Source: Chrysemys picta bellii (taxonomy: Eukaryota > Chordata > Testudines > Emydidae). From it: a stretch of 64,000 bases of DNA. The notes below the pieces were generated by a model that saw only the letters and a program-made list of their open reading frames with translations, was not told the origin of the DNA and ran no database searches. The DNA is taken from assembly GCF_011386835.1 (NCBI RefSeq), contig NC_088797.1, positions 99,210,264-99,274,263 of the forward strand. Direction: 5' to 3'. The translations under genes were made by a program, and so were the position numbers. Positions 39,704-49,849 of this stretch are shown piece after piece (positions within the stretch are counted from its first letter, which is position 1; each line of letters starts with the position of its first letter).

Positions 39704-41136
39704 ACTGGCTGGTATTAGCAGTCCTCCTAGGAGTACATCTTTAAAGGGTCAAACATAGCCTCCTCTATTTTAAACACTGAAAAATCCTCTCTGGTCCTGA
39801 TTCCCCATTGCTTTGCAACTATGTAGTCATTTACACCAATGTAAAGTAGTGTAAAATACCACCAGATCAAGACAGTAGCATTTTACAGTGATCCAAATGA
39901 CTACACAAGGTGGATGGCAATGGAAAATTAGCTTCTTGATTCATTTCTGTAGGACACATTTTGCAATTGTGAAATTAAATTAATTTCCACCTTTGAAAAT
40001 TGTTATAAAGGTAGAAAGTATTCTTGCAATATAGTGACATGGCTTCAAAATGCCATTCTCATGATCTGCAAGGCACGGGCCCATCTACGATACAAATATA
40101 TCTAAATCAGAGGACCCTGTTACAATATAGTCACAGTTTATAGTTCAGCTGGGATCTTGACTATGTTCCATACCAGGAGCAATGCCCAAAGAGCAACTGT
40201 ACCAAACGATACAATAAAGCAATGACCAAAACCAATGCTTACTACTATCTGAATATATATCATGCATTAAGAGAAGTTGAAGTAGTATGAAGGAAGCAGA
40301 GCTATATTTAGTACAAAGCATCTTAATGAGATCTCCATTATAAAAGGGTATCCTTAGATCACAGTAGTAAGCTCTCAGTTGCATTGGCTCTGGAAGCTCA
40401 CCTGGCCAGTGGTGTACATGAAACACACTTGCTCAGTTTGTGCTATTTAATTTTGTTGTTAATGTGTTTATGTATACACAGATGAGACTGAATACTGGAG
40501 GTGGACATTGTTTCATCACAGCACTTGACAACTGTTAATTGTTAAATACACAAAGTAGCAATGACTACTTCAACTGGGATTCCTTTCATGAGGGGTCTAC
40601 TTAGAGCATCCTAGCAGTTTACTGATCAAAGTAGTTTTGGTTTCAAAATGTGGAGTTTTGCCTTAAGCTTGGTTCTGTATTTTAAATAAAGCCTTTTTAT
40701 AATGTACAAAGCATTTGATGTATATTTCCTCCCTTGTTCTAAGTTTTTGAGTATTTACCCCAAAGCAGTGGACACAGTCGATTCCATAGATTTCCCTGCC
40801 CCCACCTTCCAGTTTGTGTATGGTAGTTATTATTATGGCTTCCTTTAACTCGCTTACCAGAAATAAAGTTCATATAGTATCAGCCTGAAACAATGTTATT
40901 TCATCTGAGAGTCAACGTTTGTAACATGAACAGAAAAAGCCCCAAGATTCATTTGTATTGTGAAATATATAAACCAATACAGATGAAATATTAGACCAAA
41001 ATCTTAAGGGAAGAATTCATTTTGGGTATTCAGACTAATAAAGTATTTTTTAAAAAAACTAATAATAAGGTTATAGCAGAGTAGAGCATTTTATACAGCA
41101 AGCATGTGTGCATACAAAACAAAGATAATATTAGTA

Positions 41137-41325
41137 TGGGGGGGGAGGGATAGCTCAGTGGTTTGAGCATTGGCCTGCTAAACCCAGGGTTGTGAGTTCA
41201 ATCCTTGAGGGGGCCACTTGGGGATCTGGGGCAAAATCAGTACTTGGTCCTGCTAGTGAAGGCAGGGGGCTGGACTCGATGACCTTTCAAGGTCCCTTCC
41301 AGTTCTAGGAGATGGGATATCTCCA
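41137..41325 (+). mobile_element. Turtle tRNA-derived SINE (PolIII/Cry type)
   Basis: Nearly identical to the copy at 27051, with A-box at 41151-41161, B-box, and tail ending GATGGGATATCTCC. Confidence 0.9.
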
Positions 41326-41746
41326 TTATATATTTTTAGTACACCATATTGATAAGATTTTATTTTCTATTTCATTATAAGTAATGTGTGCTTTGAGTAG
41401 CACTAGGCATTGTGCAGTATATGTTCATGTGTGCTTAGAAACATGAGTGCAATAGAAATAGCACAGTTTTAATTAAGTGTCTTTCTTACACTTGTGTAAA
41501 TTGGGAGGATTTTGAAGTCAATATATTTACCAGAATACAACAGGTGTAGCTACGAGGAAAAGTTGCAGCACCTGAGTCCTTTATGGATCGCACCCTAAGT
41601 AAATTGTTGGATTTTCATTAAGAAAATGATTGCATCGTTATTGGATTCTCTAATTAGCCACTGAGGATTTCAAAACTTGCTTCAGTTTATAAATTATTTT
41701 ACATTCTCTGTACATTGGTTTTTTTTTTCTGATTAACTAGCCACAA

Positions 41747-41850
41747 GGTCTTAACCTTGCAAACAGTTATTCACTTGAGTAGTGGATTGAGTTGAATGAG
41801 ACTACACACAGGTGTAAAGTTAAGCAAGTGTAAATCCTTGCAGGATTGGG
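41747..41850. mobile_element. Palindromic MITE of the 'tgcttaacttta' family
   Basis: GTCTTAACCTTGCAAACAG and AATCCTTGCAGGATTGGG are diverged inverted ends. AAAGTTAAGCAAGTG lies inside. Confidence 0.5.
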
Positions 41851-41859
41851 ATCTATGTT

Positions 41860-44120
41860 ATTTTAAAATATATTTTTAACATTTATTTTGTGGGAAAAAT
41901 CACTCATAAGAATCTTTCCCCCATAGCCATTACTCCATATTATCACACTAGGATCAAGATCACCCCTTGTCACTAATAAAAACATGCTATTTGGTCATAG
42001 GAAGGAAAAAACTGACTTTTTTACATATCTATAGAGATATTGTCACAAGTGGGAATAATTGTCTACACCAGTTTCATTAAAATTAATATTGTTTTACATT
42101 AAAATTAAACAAACACAAAAAACTGCTGACTAGGTCTAATATAGATATATGTTTATAGACCTTGAGACCTTTTCCACTTAGGGATTATTTACAGATGAGG
42201 GCTTTGGTTAGTTCTGTAGAACAGTTTATTATAACATGGTTGTCTGCACTGGCCAAGAGAATATTACCATAAATCACCACATCCTGCAGTTTCAATGCAA
42301 TAGGAAAGGAATATGCAGCTACAAAAATAGAACTACAGTCCCTAGCCATTTTGCTCAATTAACATTTTTGTAAAATGCATACAAATTTTAAAAAGGCTTA
42401 TCTTTTGTTTTCTTTTACAGCATGTATATTACCTCAAAATATGCAGTGCTGATGAGAAAGATAAGCAGATTCAATAATTAGCTAATTAGACAGGTTTTTC
42501 TCCATATTACTAAACCGTGGAAAAATAACTCGAGATTTACCTGTGAAATTTATTCAGGGTGGGTAGTCACATAGAGGTCTCAAAGTTGCTGACTCATGTC
42601 ATGCTGTGATGCATTAAGCACAAAATCATGTAAAGCGCGTTATATTATATGACGGGGAAATCCATTGCCTTGCTGGGAAATTGCATAAAGCCGGGGGGAA
42701 CAGACATCTCAGAGGATGGAGTTATCAGACTGTCACCATCTCACTACAAATATAGCACCGTTCATAACAGGCTGACAAGAATCCTTTGAAGTTTAAGAAT
42801 TAACATATCTCAAACATGTTCAGATCAGCATGGAGGAGTGGAAGAACATAAGCTAGTTCATTATCTCTGGGCTGTATAAACTCATACAGTTGGCGACTGT
42901 TTATTGAAACAACCTGTAAAAGTGTTAGCTAGTATTTGCCGAGGCTAAGGACTCTGCTGTCCCAGACGCACTTCAGACTGTAAAAGTGGCTCTTTTCTCA
43001 CTCTTATCTGAATCATCCCTTAACAGACTTTGCCTCTTTAACAGAGTTTACACTCCTCGGCTTTGATCTACTTTATAAAAACATTAGGGCTGTTTACTTT
43101 GAAATGCACCAGCCCCGTTTCTTTTCTCTATTTTTTTTTCTTCCAGACATTGACGGTTAGATTCGAAACCAGCAGTTATTTCCTCAGGGTTTCCTTTCTT
43201 TTCTGCCCAAGGCCCTGACACATATTCCCCCACTGACCGGTTTAATTCTAAAATAAAATCACAATAAATGAATTGTCTCTGCTCTCTGCCTACTGGAGGA
43301 TCAAAAGAATTAGCTCATACTGCCAAACAAAGGAGTAAACGTGATATAGTTTCTGACCTTCTGTTAATGAAGGAACTTACTCTGCCCTACGGAGGTCAAT
43401 ACGACTTCTGTGATAGATTTTTCTGGAAGCAGGAACGAGCCTTAAGTGTGTAGGTAAGACGGGTTTATTTGCCATATATTTAACCATACTTTAAGATCAG
43501 TAAGAATACAGAAAATTGCATACAACTACGTTCCCCGCACCCCTAAGTTCAAACACTGGTGCTTTTATTCCCCTCTGGCCAGGTATATCCCAACAGCCTT
43601 AGACCTGTCTACATAATGGGAAGAATATTGCAACTTTAATTTCTTGACGAAGTTTACCTATTCCCCAGGCCCGTGGGTCTGCTTTGCTCTAACCCTTTCC
43701 TAGGATTACTTTACCTTTGCTGGTTAGAATGGCTGGTGAACTTTTGCAAGCACTGGAGCAGCCGGTGTGGGTGTTTCCAGCTCCCTGGCAAGCGATCAGG
43801 CAGTCTTGGGAGCTTTTTTGTTCTTGATCGTCGAAGATAAAGATTTAAAATCCTCGGATGGCTCAAACGCTGCAGTAGCTGGAGTGAGTAAAACTAAAGT
43901 GCAGGCCCTGATGTAATTATTACCAGCTGTATCATTAGGGAGTGATTCTGAGATGAACTTGGCGCCAGGTCAGGTAGCCTTGAGTTCTGTTAACAACTGT
44001 GTTCAGAGATTAGTCGGATGTAACAATCACCTGAAAGGGGAGATTAAAGGGTCTCAATGGGATCCTTTGTTCTCGGCCTCATTTGATGCTTTGGGCCTTT
44101 TCAAATCACGTCGCGGAGGA
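41860..44120. other. Repeat-poor upstream region of the VENTX-type gene
   Basis: No mobile element is recognised for about 2.2 kb. The homeodomain palindrome at 42475 lies here. It is the natural place for upstream control elements, by inference. Confidence 0.45.
42475..42488. promoter_or_regulatory. Paired homeodomain-type palindrome TAATTAGCTAATTA
   Basis: Two TAATTA cores are separated by GC in a perfect palindrome about 1.7 kb upstream of the VENTX-type start. A GATA-type site (AGATAAG) lies at 42459-42465. No repeat is recognisable around it. A regulatory role is inferred only. Confidence 0.35.
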
Positions 44121-44130
44121 GCTTTAAATA
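44121..44130 (+). promoter_or_regulatory. TATA-like box of the VENTX-type gene
   Basis: GCTTTAAATA lies 76-85 bases before the chosen ATG. A start site 25-30 bases downstream would give a leader of about 50-60 bases and would exclude the ATG at 44149. Confidence 0.5.
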
Positions 44131-44205
44131 TTTGGAGACCCAGGGGGGATGGTTAGTCGGTCTGCTAGAGCGAGGAAGGGCTCTAAGGGGCGAAGGGCAC
44201 GGAGG

Positions 44206-44440
44206 ATGGAGAAGGGGTCTTTCTCGGTGGAGTGGCTCGCTCAGAGCAGCCACGAGAAAGCCCAACCTGCAAGCGGGGTGTCTTCCACCCACCACCCCCC
44301 GCGGGGCGACCGGTCCCTGCCCAAGAAAGCAGCCAGTGCCAGCGGCGATCAAGAGAAGGGAAACCCAGCGCTTACCACGCCAAGCACTAGGAGCCGGAAA
44401 AGGCCGCCTGAGGGCGCCCGGCGGAGCCCGGGAGACCAAG
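44206..44440 (+). CDS. VENTX: VENTX-type gene, coding exon 1
   Basis: This exon encodes residues 1-78 plus the first base of codon 79. It carries the SVEWLAQSS motif and a basic, Ser/Pro-rich stretch. The donor is AAG|GTGAGT at 44441. The last base (G) joins CT of exon 2 to give GCT (Ala). Confidence 0.85.
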
Positions 44441-46546
44441 GTGAGTGCCAGCCCTGCCCATCCACATGTGGAGTGGGGCAAGAGAGAGTCCTCGGGGCGG
44501 GATCCTAGTCGGTCCTAGCCAGCGAGAAAAGGGTCCCGGAGCCTGGGGGACAATCGCAGTCTCTGTCTATGGAAGGGGAGCAGGCTCGGGGGACCCCACT
44601 GGGGCAGAGACGTCTTAGGAAGCTGAGCCCTAAACTCCAGGTAATGTGGACGCTTATGCCAGAGCTGGCTGAGAGATCCTGCCCTGGCCTTCCCACCCAG
44701 CGGCTGGGCTGAGCCGGCCTGCGGATGGTGAGGCCACTATGAATCCTCCCTGATAGAGGCCAGGCGTGGGAAGAAGGACCCTGATGGGACATGGAGGCCC
44801 CACGTGAGTGCCACCTGGCCAGCTGACTTCAGCATGTAATGCCACGTGCCCAGGGCCGGTTGGGGCATGAGGCTGCCCCCGCCTGGCTGCGGGTGGGGCT
44901 GCTCTGGAGCGTGGGGTCTCTCTTCTCACACCTTGCTCCGTTATTCCAGCTGCTCTGAGGGAGCTGGAGGAAACTGGCCCAAGCAGTGCCGCGTCCAGCC
45001 CGAAGGAGGAGGAGGAGGAGGAGGCAGGCGGGGAAGGCAGCGGCTCGGAGAGCACCAGCTGCACCCAGCCGGGGCGGCCCCGCACCAAGTTCTCGGCCTC
45101 GCAGCTCCAGGAGCTGGAGAGGAGTTTCCGGGAACAGCGCTACATTGGGGCCAGCGAGAAGCGGCGGCTGTCCAAGGTGCTGAAGCTCTCCCAGACCCAG
45201 GTGAGGGACAAACCAGGAGGAACTGGGGGTGCCCAGCCGCCCAGGATCAGAGTCCACGGGCGATCACCTGCTCCTGGGGGAGGGGGATATATTCACGCGA
45301 CGCCGCCCCCAGAGGCCAAGAATGTGCGAGAGAGAGTCATGGGCTCGTATCTTCTGTAAATCCTTTTCTAGTCCCGGGGCTGGAGCTCCACGAGCCCTAG
45401 TTAAGGCGGGTACTAGCCCTACATTGACTCTACCCTCAGCCTTCCCCCAGCTTAATTCAATCCGCTTGATCCTGTCTGGGAGTAGGTGTCTCCTATATAA
45501 AGGGGGTGGGGGGGGGGGGGCAGACTGCTAGTCACCGCACAAGCGGATAGGTTTGGGTAAGCTTCCTGCACACTGCCATACTATCTAATTTCGGTGGTTT
45601 TTACAGTGGAACCTTAACTGAATTTTCAGGCTAACAAAGATTGCACAATTTAGTATTCTTAGTGTGTTTCCTCTGAAGTAAACTGGTTTCTTTCTGCATT
45701 AAATCTGAATTAAGTTTGCTGAAAAATAGGGGGCAAATTCTGCTGTTATCTCTCTCTTGGTACTTGCATAGTATGAAGGAGGTGCAGTGACTGAGTGGTT
45801 AAGGCACTCTGCTACAATCCTGAAGGTCTGGGTCTGAGTCTATCTTGATCTAGTACTGAAAGGCCACCTCCAGTTCATTCAACTGAAAAATAGTTACCTG
45901 CTAATTTGGGCAGTCAAAGGTGATCTGACATGATGCTCTGGCCACATCACTCCCTTGTGGACATTATCTATGAAACTGCATCCTCGGGGGAATGTTGACT
46001 GTTGTATGAGTGTCATTGAAATCAGGGAAAATGTCCAAATTCACAGAGTTGTAACAGCAGAATTTGGCCAATAATCACCAACACTTAATGCATTTCTAAA
46101 ACTTGTAGAACCATCTGCACATCTTTATTTGGCAAAATGAATTAGTAATAACCTCTTGGATGTTTATTTTTCAGATAAAAACCTGGTTCCAGAACCGTCG
46201 TATGAAGTTCAAACGACAGACCCAAGATGCCAGGGTTGAAGCTCTCTTTTCAGGCTTACTTCTACCTTACCGTTACTCAGAGATCCAGACACCCAATTAT
46301 CCCCCTGGGATGGAGTTCAACGTCTCCTCTGCTGCTGCTGTGACTTGTTCCCTTCACCCAGCTATGCCAACCCCAGCCCTGCTGTTACCTCCTGCTCCAA
46401 CTCAATCTCTTCAGCCAGTTGTGCCAACCCCAGCCCTGCTGGTGTCTGCTGCTCCAGGATTTTCTTATCAGTCTACAATTCCAACGGTCTCTCTAACCCA
46501 AGATCATAATCGACTGAGATTCCAACCATATCTTCCTCCCTCTTAA
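44206..46546 (+). CDS. VENTX: VENT-class homeobox protein, VENTX/ventx2 type (three exons)
   Basis: Coding exons are 44206-44440, 44950-45200 and 46175-46546 (stop included), giving 285 residues; human VENTX has about 258. Introns are GT-AG, phase 1 then phase 0. Near the N-terminus is SFSVEWLAQSS, the motif shared by Xenopus Vent2 and human VENTX. A run of six Glu lies at 98-103. The homeodomain is residues 119-178, with the WFQNRR recognition helix and Thr47, the VENT hallmark, and an intron between positions 44 and 45. LFSG follows, as in VENTX (PFSG), then a Pro/Ala-rich tail with a 19-residue tandem repeat. I chose the ATG at 44206 because it directly precedes the VENT motif, has A at -3 and G at +4, and sits about 75 bases after a TATA-like box; an in-frame ATG at 44149 would fall near the expected transcription start. 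Family role: nuclear repressor downstream of BMP/Smad in ventral fate and pluripotency. The class is certain; orthology to VENTX is likely. Confidence 0.9.
44950..45200 (+). CDS. VENTX: VENTX-type gene, coding exon 2 (N-terminal homeodomain)
   Basis: The acceptor is TTATTCCAG ending at 44949, and the donor is CAG|GTGAGG. The exon encodes an acidic linker and homeodomain positions 1-44, including RPRTKF and the helix-1 segment LQELERSF. It ends in phase 0. Confidence 0.88.
45780..46075 (+). mobile_element. Putative second tRNA-derived SINE in VENTX intron 2
   Basis: GTGACTGAGTGGTTAAGGC is A-box-like with a Leu/Ser-tRNA character. GGTCTGAGTCT is B-box-like, 40-50 bases later. The body is not one I recognise, and the 3' end is uncertain. 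Confidence 0.45.
46175..46546 (+). CDS. VENTX: VENTX-type gene, coding exon 3 (recognition helix and C-terminus)
   Basis: The acceptor is TATTTTTCAG ending at 46174. The exon opens with IKTWFQNRRMKFKRQ, homeodomain positions 45 onward, and runs to TAA at 46544-46546. The tail holds two copies of PTPALL 57 bases apart, near 46364 and 46421. Confidence 0.92.
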   Translation: MKTWFQNRRMKFKRQTQDARVEALFSGLLLPYRYSEIQTPNYPPGMEFNVSSAAAVTCSLHPAMPTPALLLPPAPTQSLQPVVPTPALLVSAAPGFSYQSTIPTVSLTQDHNRLRFQPYLPPS

Positions 46547-46642
46547 ACATGCATAAAAGTGCCCTGAGCTGCAAAATGAATTTTTAAAATGAACTACCTG
46601 AAATCATGAAGAGTACTTATTTAACTTATTTTTATTATAGTC

Positions 46643-46648
46643 ATTAAA
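46643..46648 (+). other. Possible polyadenylation signal ATTAAA of the VENTX-type gene
   Basis: It lies about 97 bases after the stop and is followed by T-rich sequence. A canonical AATAAA occurs later, at 47753-47758, and would give a 1.2-kb 3' UTR. Confidence 0.4.
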
Positions 46649-47752
46649 TATATTAATTCAGTATTTCAAAAACTTTAATTTTTTGGTTATTTTGTCTTTA
46701 AAGCAGTGTTGTTAAAGGGACACAGTCAAGAACAGGCTCAAAATGGTAATTAGAATAGGCTGACAAATGTTAGAGCAAGTTGATGTTGCAAAAATTCTCC
46801 TCCCTTCCTCCAACTACAGACATGTTGCCATCAAAACTTCAATGAAAACTCAAAACTGGGAATAATGGTGTGGGAATATAGGAGTGATTTTGCTGATTAT
46901 TTATAATAACCCAACACTTTATCAATGTGTTAACTGTCTCTGCAGAACAGTGTCACTCAACCAACTTGTCTACTGAATCCTACCTGCAGAAATATTAATC
47001 TATTATAATAGCTCATGTAGTTCATAAGTGTGTGTGGCAGGGGTGGTGGTGGAATTATTTAACAAGCGCATGGGAGGGGGGACAATAGGGTGCTTTTAGT
47101 TTCTAAGACTAGTACTTTACCAGAATTTACTAGTCAAAATATTAACACTTGACAATGTCCCTTTACAAACATTGTCAAACTACCTCTAAGGAAACTCTTG
47201 TAATAATTACAGTAAAATATAGTAATGGGAACACTTGATTGAAAAAGGGTGTGTGCTTGTGAGTGGCAAACACAGAAGTTCAAACAACTATATGGGACTA
47301 GGGACCATTATGGCTTTCACAGTACATTTGTGAATAGAGGCACCTTGTGATTAAATCTTTTTTTGGAAAACAAAACTGTCAGACCTAACATCCATTTTCC
47401 ATGAAATAGCTACCACTAGCAAGCCAGAAATGTCTCCTGTAATTAATACTTGTTTTCTTCTATTTCATGGAACAAAATCTTGTACTCAAAACTCCTATTT
47501 CAAGGCTCCTTTCCTAAATAAGGACTGCAGGATGTGTTCTGCAGTGTAAGCACAGATAATTGCCTGTTGCCTGGAGAATTTAAGATTTGAGCATTGCAAA
47601 ATTTACATTTTACATTAATTTTAATATTCAAATTCCATAAATAGCTAGTCATGTACAAGAGTCATTCAAGACCAGTTAACTTCAGGATGTTACTCACAAA
47701 TTTTATCTGTGTGTATGTGATAAATATAAACTGACTCAGCATGAGTGCTTAA

Positions 47753-47758
47753 AATAAA
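47753..47758 (+). other. Alternative polyadenylation signal AATAAA
   Basis: This is a canonical hexamer on the VENTX-type gene's strand about 1.2 kb after its stop. The sequence between is repeat-poor, so a long 3' UTR is possible. Confidence 0.3.
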
Positions 47759-49427
47759 AGGTGACTTGTTTTCTTACTCTCAACTTCATGGCAGTTGTTT
47801 TGTAATATAACTTTAGAAGGCTGTATGTGATCCATTACAAGGAATGGTCTGAGCATTGATATGCACAAAACTATTGATTGTGGTGCAAAATGGAACACCC
47901 AGAAAAACCTGATAAACAAAGACAAGCTGGTGATGCAGGCAAAGGAGCTTCAGCTATCAGTGAGAGCCAGCTTCACTCCCTGCCTGGGGACTGAAATGAG
48001 AGACCTACAAGGAGGGCTGATGGGGTTGGGAGAGGGGCAAGAATGCAGATTTGCAGGGAAGCAGTGGGGACTGGAGACCTGGAGGTGGAAAGTGGATGGG
48101 TGGGGGGGGGGGGGAAGGTAACGGAGGGAGGAGAAAGTGGGAGTGGGAGGGAAGCAGGGACCCATGTAGGTGGAAAAAATGGGGCTAGTGGGTAAGAAAG
48201 GATGCAGAGTGGAGGAGATATGGAGATTGGGAATGGAAAACATGGACCTGTCTCTAGCATGTGATGGAGGACTGTGGCAAACATGCAGAACCTGTCATGA
48301 GCAAGGTTTAGGGAGGCTTACATAAAGTCCCTGAAATATAGGATGGGAGGGTAGCACATAGGGAGCTTGTGGCAGATGTGTGGGATGAAAAGATTCTGTT
48401 GCATGAATACCCTCAGCCTAGGGAAGTTACAAAGTGCAACTCTTTTATCCAGGGTCATGACTGTGAAGTACCAGCATTCTGACATTAGAGGTCACCTATA
48501 GCTCACAACACTCCTTTCCTTTTTTGTTTTGCCTATGGGAACAGTAGGAACAGCTCTATTTACTCTATGGGTTAAGGTTGCTCATCTGCATAAACTGAGT
48601 TGTGAAAACTACAAGACCTAGGCAAAAAGTGAAAATTCAACACAAATGTTTGGTGAATTCATGACAGTTTGCCTGAATTATTGTGAACAATCCAAAAACC
48701 TCAAGACTTCATTTCAACATGTTTGAAATTAATTTTTTTTTTTTGGTTCAAAAATACTTTTGAGACAAACACATGCAGTCTTTACTTTCAGGGAAGTGGA
48801 GGGAGAGAAAAGGGTTGGTTTGGGGTGAACTCAATGCCTCCATGTTCAGGCATCAGCACAAGAAATTGAATGTTTTGCTCCTATATCTGTCTGCAGCAAT
48901 ATTTGGGGGTAGCCATTGATACAGATACAATGTGTCTGGAGAGCTAAAGCAGCAACACAGTGGCCTTATCTCAAGGGCCAAAGGGGTGTGTTTTTCAATC
49001 ATGTTAAGCACCCTTAAAAAGCCCTATTAAGGCCCAATCTATACTACAAAGTTAGATCAACCTAACAGACAGAGGTGCTTGTGGCACACTAGGCTTCCTC
49101 CTACCCATTGCACTGTGCTTTGCATCCCTGCAAGCAGACAAGTATGAATGTCACAGGTTCTGGAACAATTTTTATAGCTGATGATGGAAACCATATATTT
49201 GGTGTCCGTTTTTACTACTTTAAGCAAGGGGATGTAGCAGCACCCTGCACCACTGATTCGTGTGTGCAATATACAAACTTTGGCAGCTGTATATGGATAT
49301 GCTTCAATGGGCTTTTTCAATTGTATTTAACTTGATTAAAAATACACACCCTTTCATGCATCAATAAAGGGCCAGTTTTCTAATCAAGTTAGTTCAAACA
49401 ATCGAAAAGCCCTATTAAGATCTAACA

Positions 49428-49838
49428 CGTGGTTCTCAAACTTTTTTACTGGTGACCCCTTTCACATAGCAAGCCCCTGAGTGAGACTCACCCTTACAAA
49501 TAAAAAACACATTTTAATGTATTTAACACCTTTATAAATAGGAGGGGGGGGGAGAAGGTAGCTCAGTGGTTTGAACATTGGCATGCTAAACCCAGGGTTG
49601 TGAGTTCAATCCTTGAGGGGGCCATTTAGGGAACTGGTGAAAAAATCTGTCTGGGGATTGGTCCTGCTTTGAGCAGGGGGTTAGACTAGAGGACCTCTTG
49701 AGGTCCCTTCCAACCCTAATATTCTATGAAATGCTGGAGGCAAAGCAGGGTTTGGGGTGGAGACTGACAGCTTGCAACCCCCCCATGTAATAGCCTTGTG
49801 ACCCCAAGGGGTCCCAACCCCCAGTTTGAGAACCCCTG
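49428..49838. mobile_element. hAT (Charlie-like) MITE split by a SINE
   Basis: The ends GTGGTTCTCAAACTT and AGTTTGAGAACCCCTG are inverted repeats. A perfect 8-bp duplication ATCTAACA flanks the element (49420-49427 and 49839-49846). A turtle SINE lies inside at 49541-49729. Confidence 0.85.
49541..49729 (+). mobile_element. Turtle tRNA-derived SINE inside a hAT MITE
   Basis: It has the same head as the other two copies. The tail is CR1-like with GGTCCTGCTTTGAGCAGG and ends ATTCTATGA, so it is a different subfamily. Confidence 0.88.
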
Positions 49839-49849
49839 ATCTAACACAT

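Larger units (their letters stand above)
44130..45290. promoter_or_regulatory. CpG-rich 5' end of the VENTX-type gene
   Basis: CpG dinucleotides are frequent from exon 1 through exon 2, unlike the AT-rich flanks. Judged by eye. Confidence 0.55.
46549..49420. other. 3' UTR and intergenic sequence between the two VENT genes
   Basis: Contains the polyadenylation candidates, a G-run at 48100-48116 and a 373-base segment (49032-49404) between 15-base direct repeats AAAAGCCCTATTAAG. Confidence 0.5.

Noticed and set aside
43268..43453. Short open frame upstream of VENTX
   Set aside because: 61 codons, no recognised motif, and no evidence of a splice link to exon 1.
44149..44151. Upstream in-frame ATG of the VENTX-type gene
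   Set aside because: It sits about 20-28 bases from the TATA-like box, so it probably lies at or before the transcription start; the extra 19 residues have no family match that I recall.
44846..45400. 184-codon open frame on + over VENTX exon 2
   Set aside because: Wrong frame. The spliced exon 2 frame encodes the homeodomain, while this frame gives a low-complexity shadow.
45780..45850. Functional tRNA gene
   Set aside because: A-box and B-box resemblance only; no complete cloverleaf and no proper acceptor stem, so a SINE relic is more likely.
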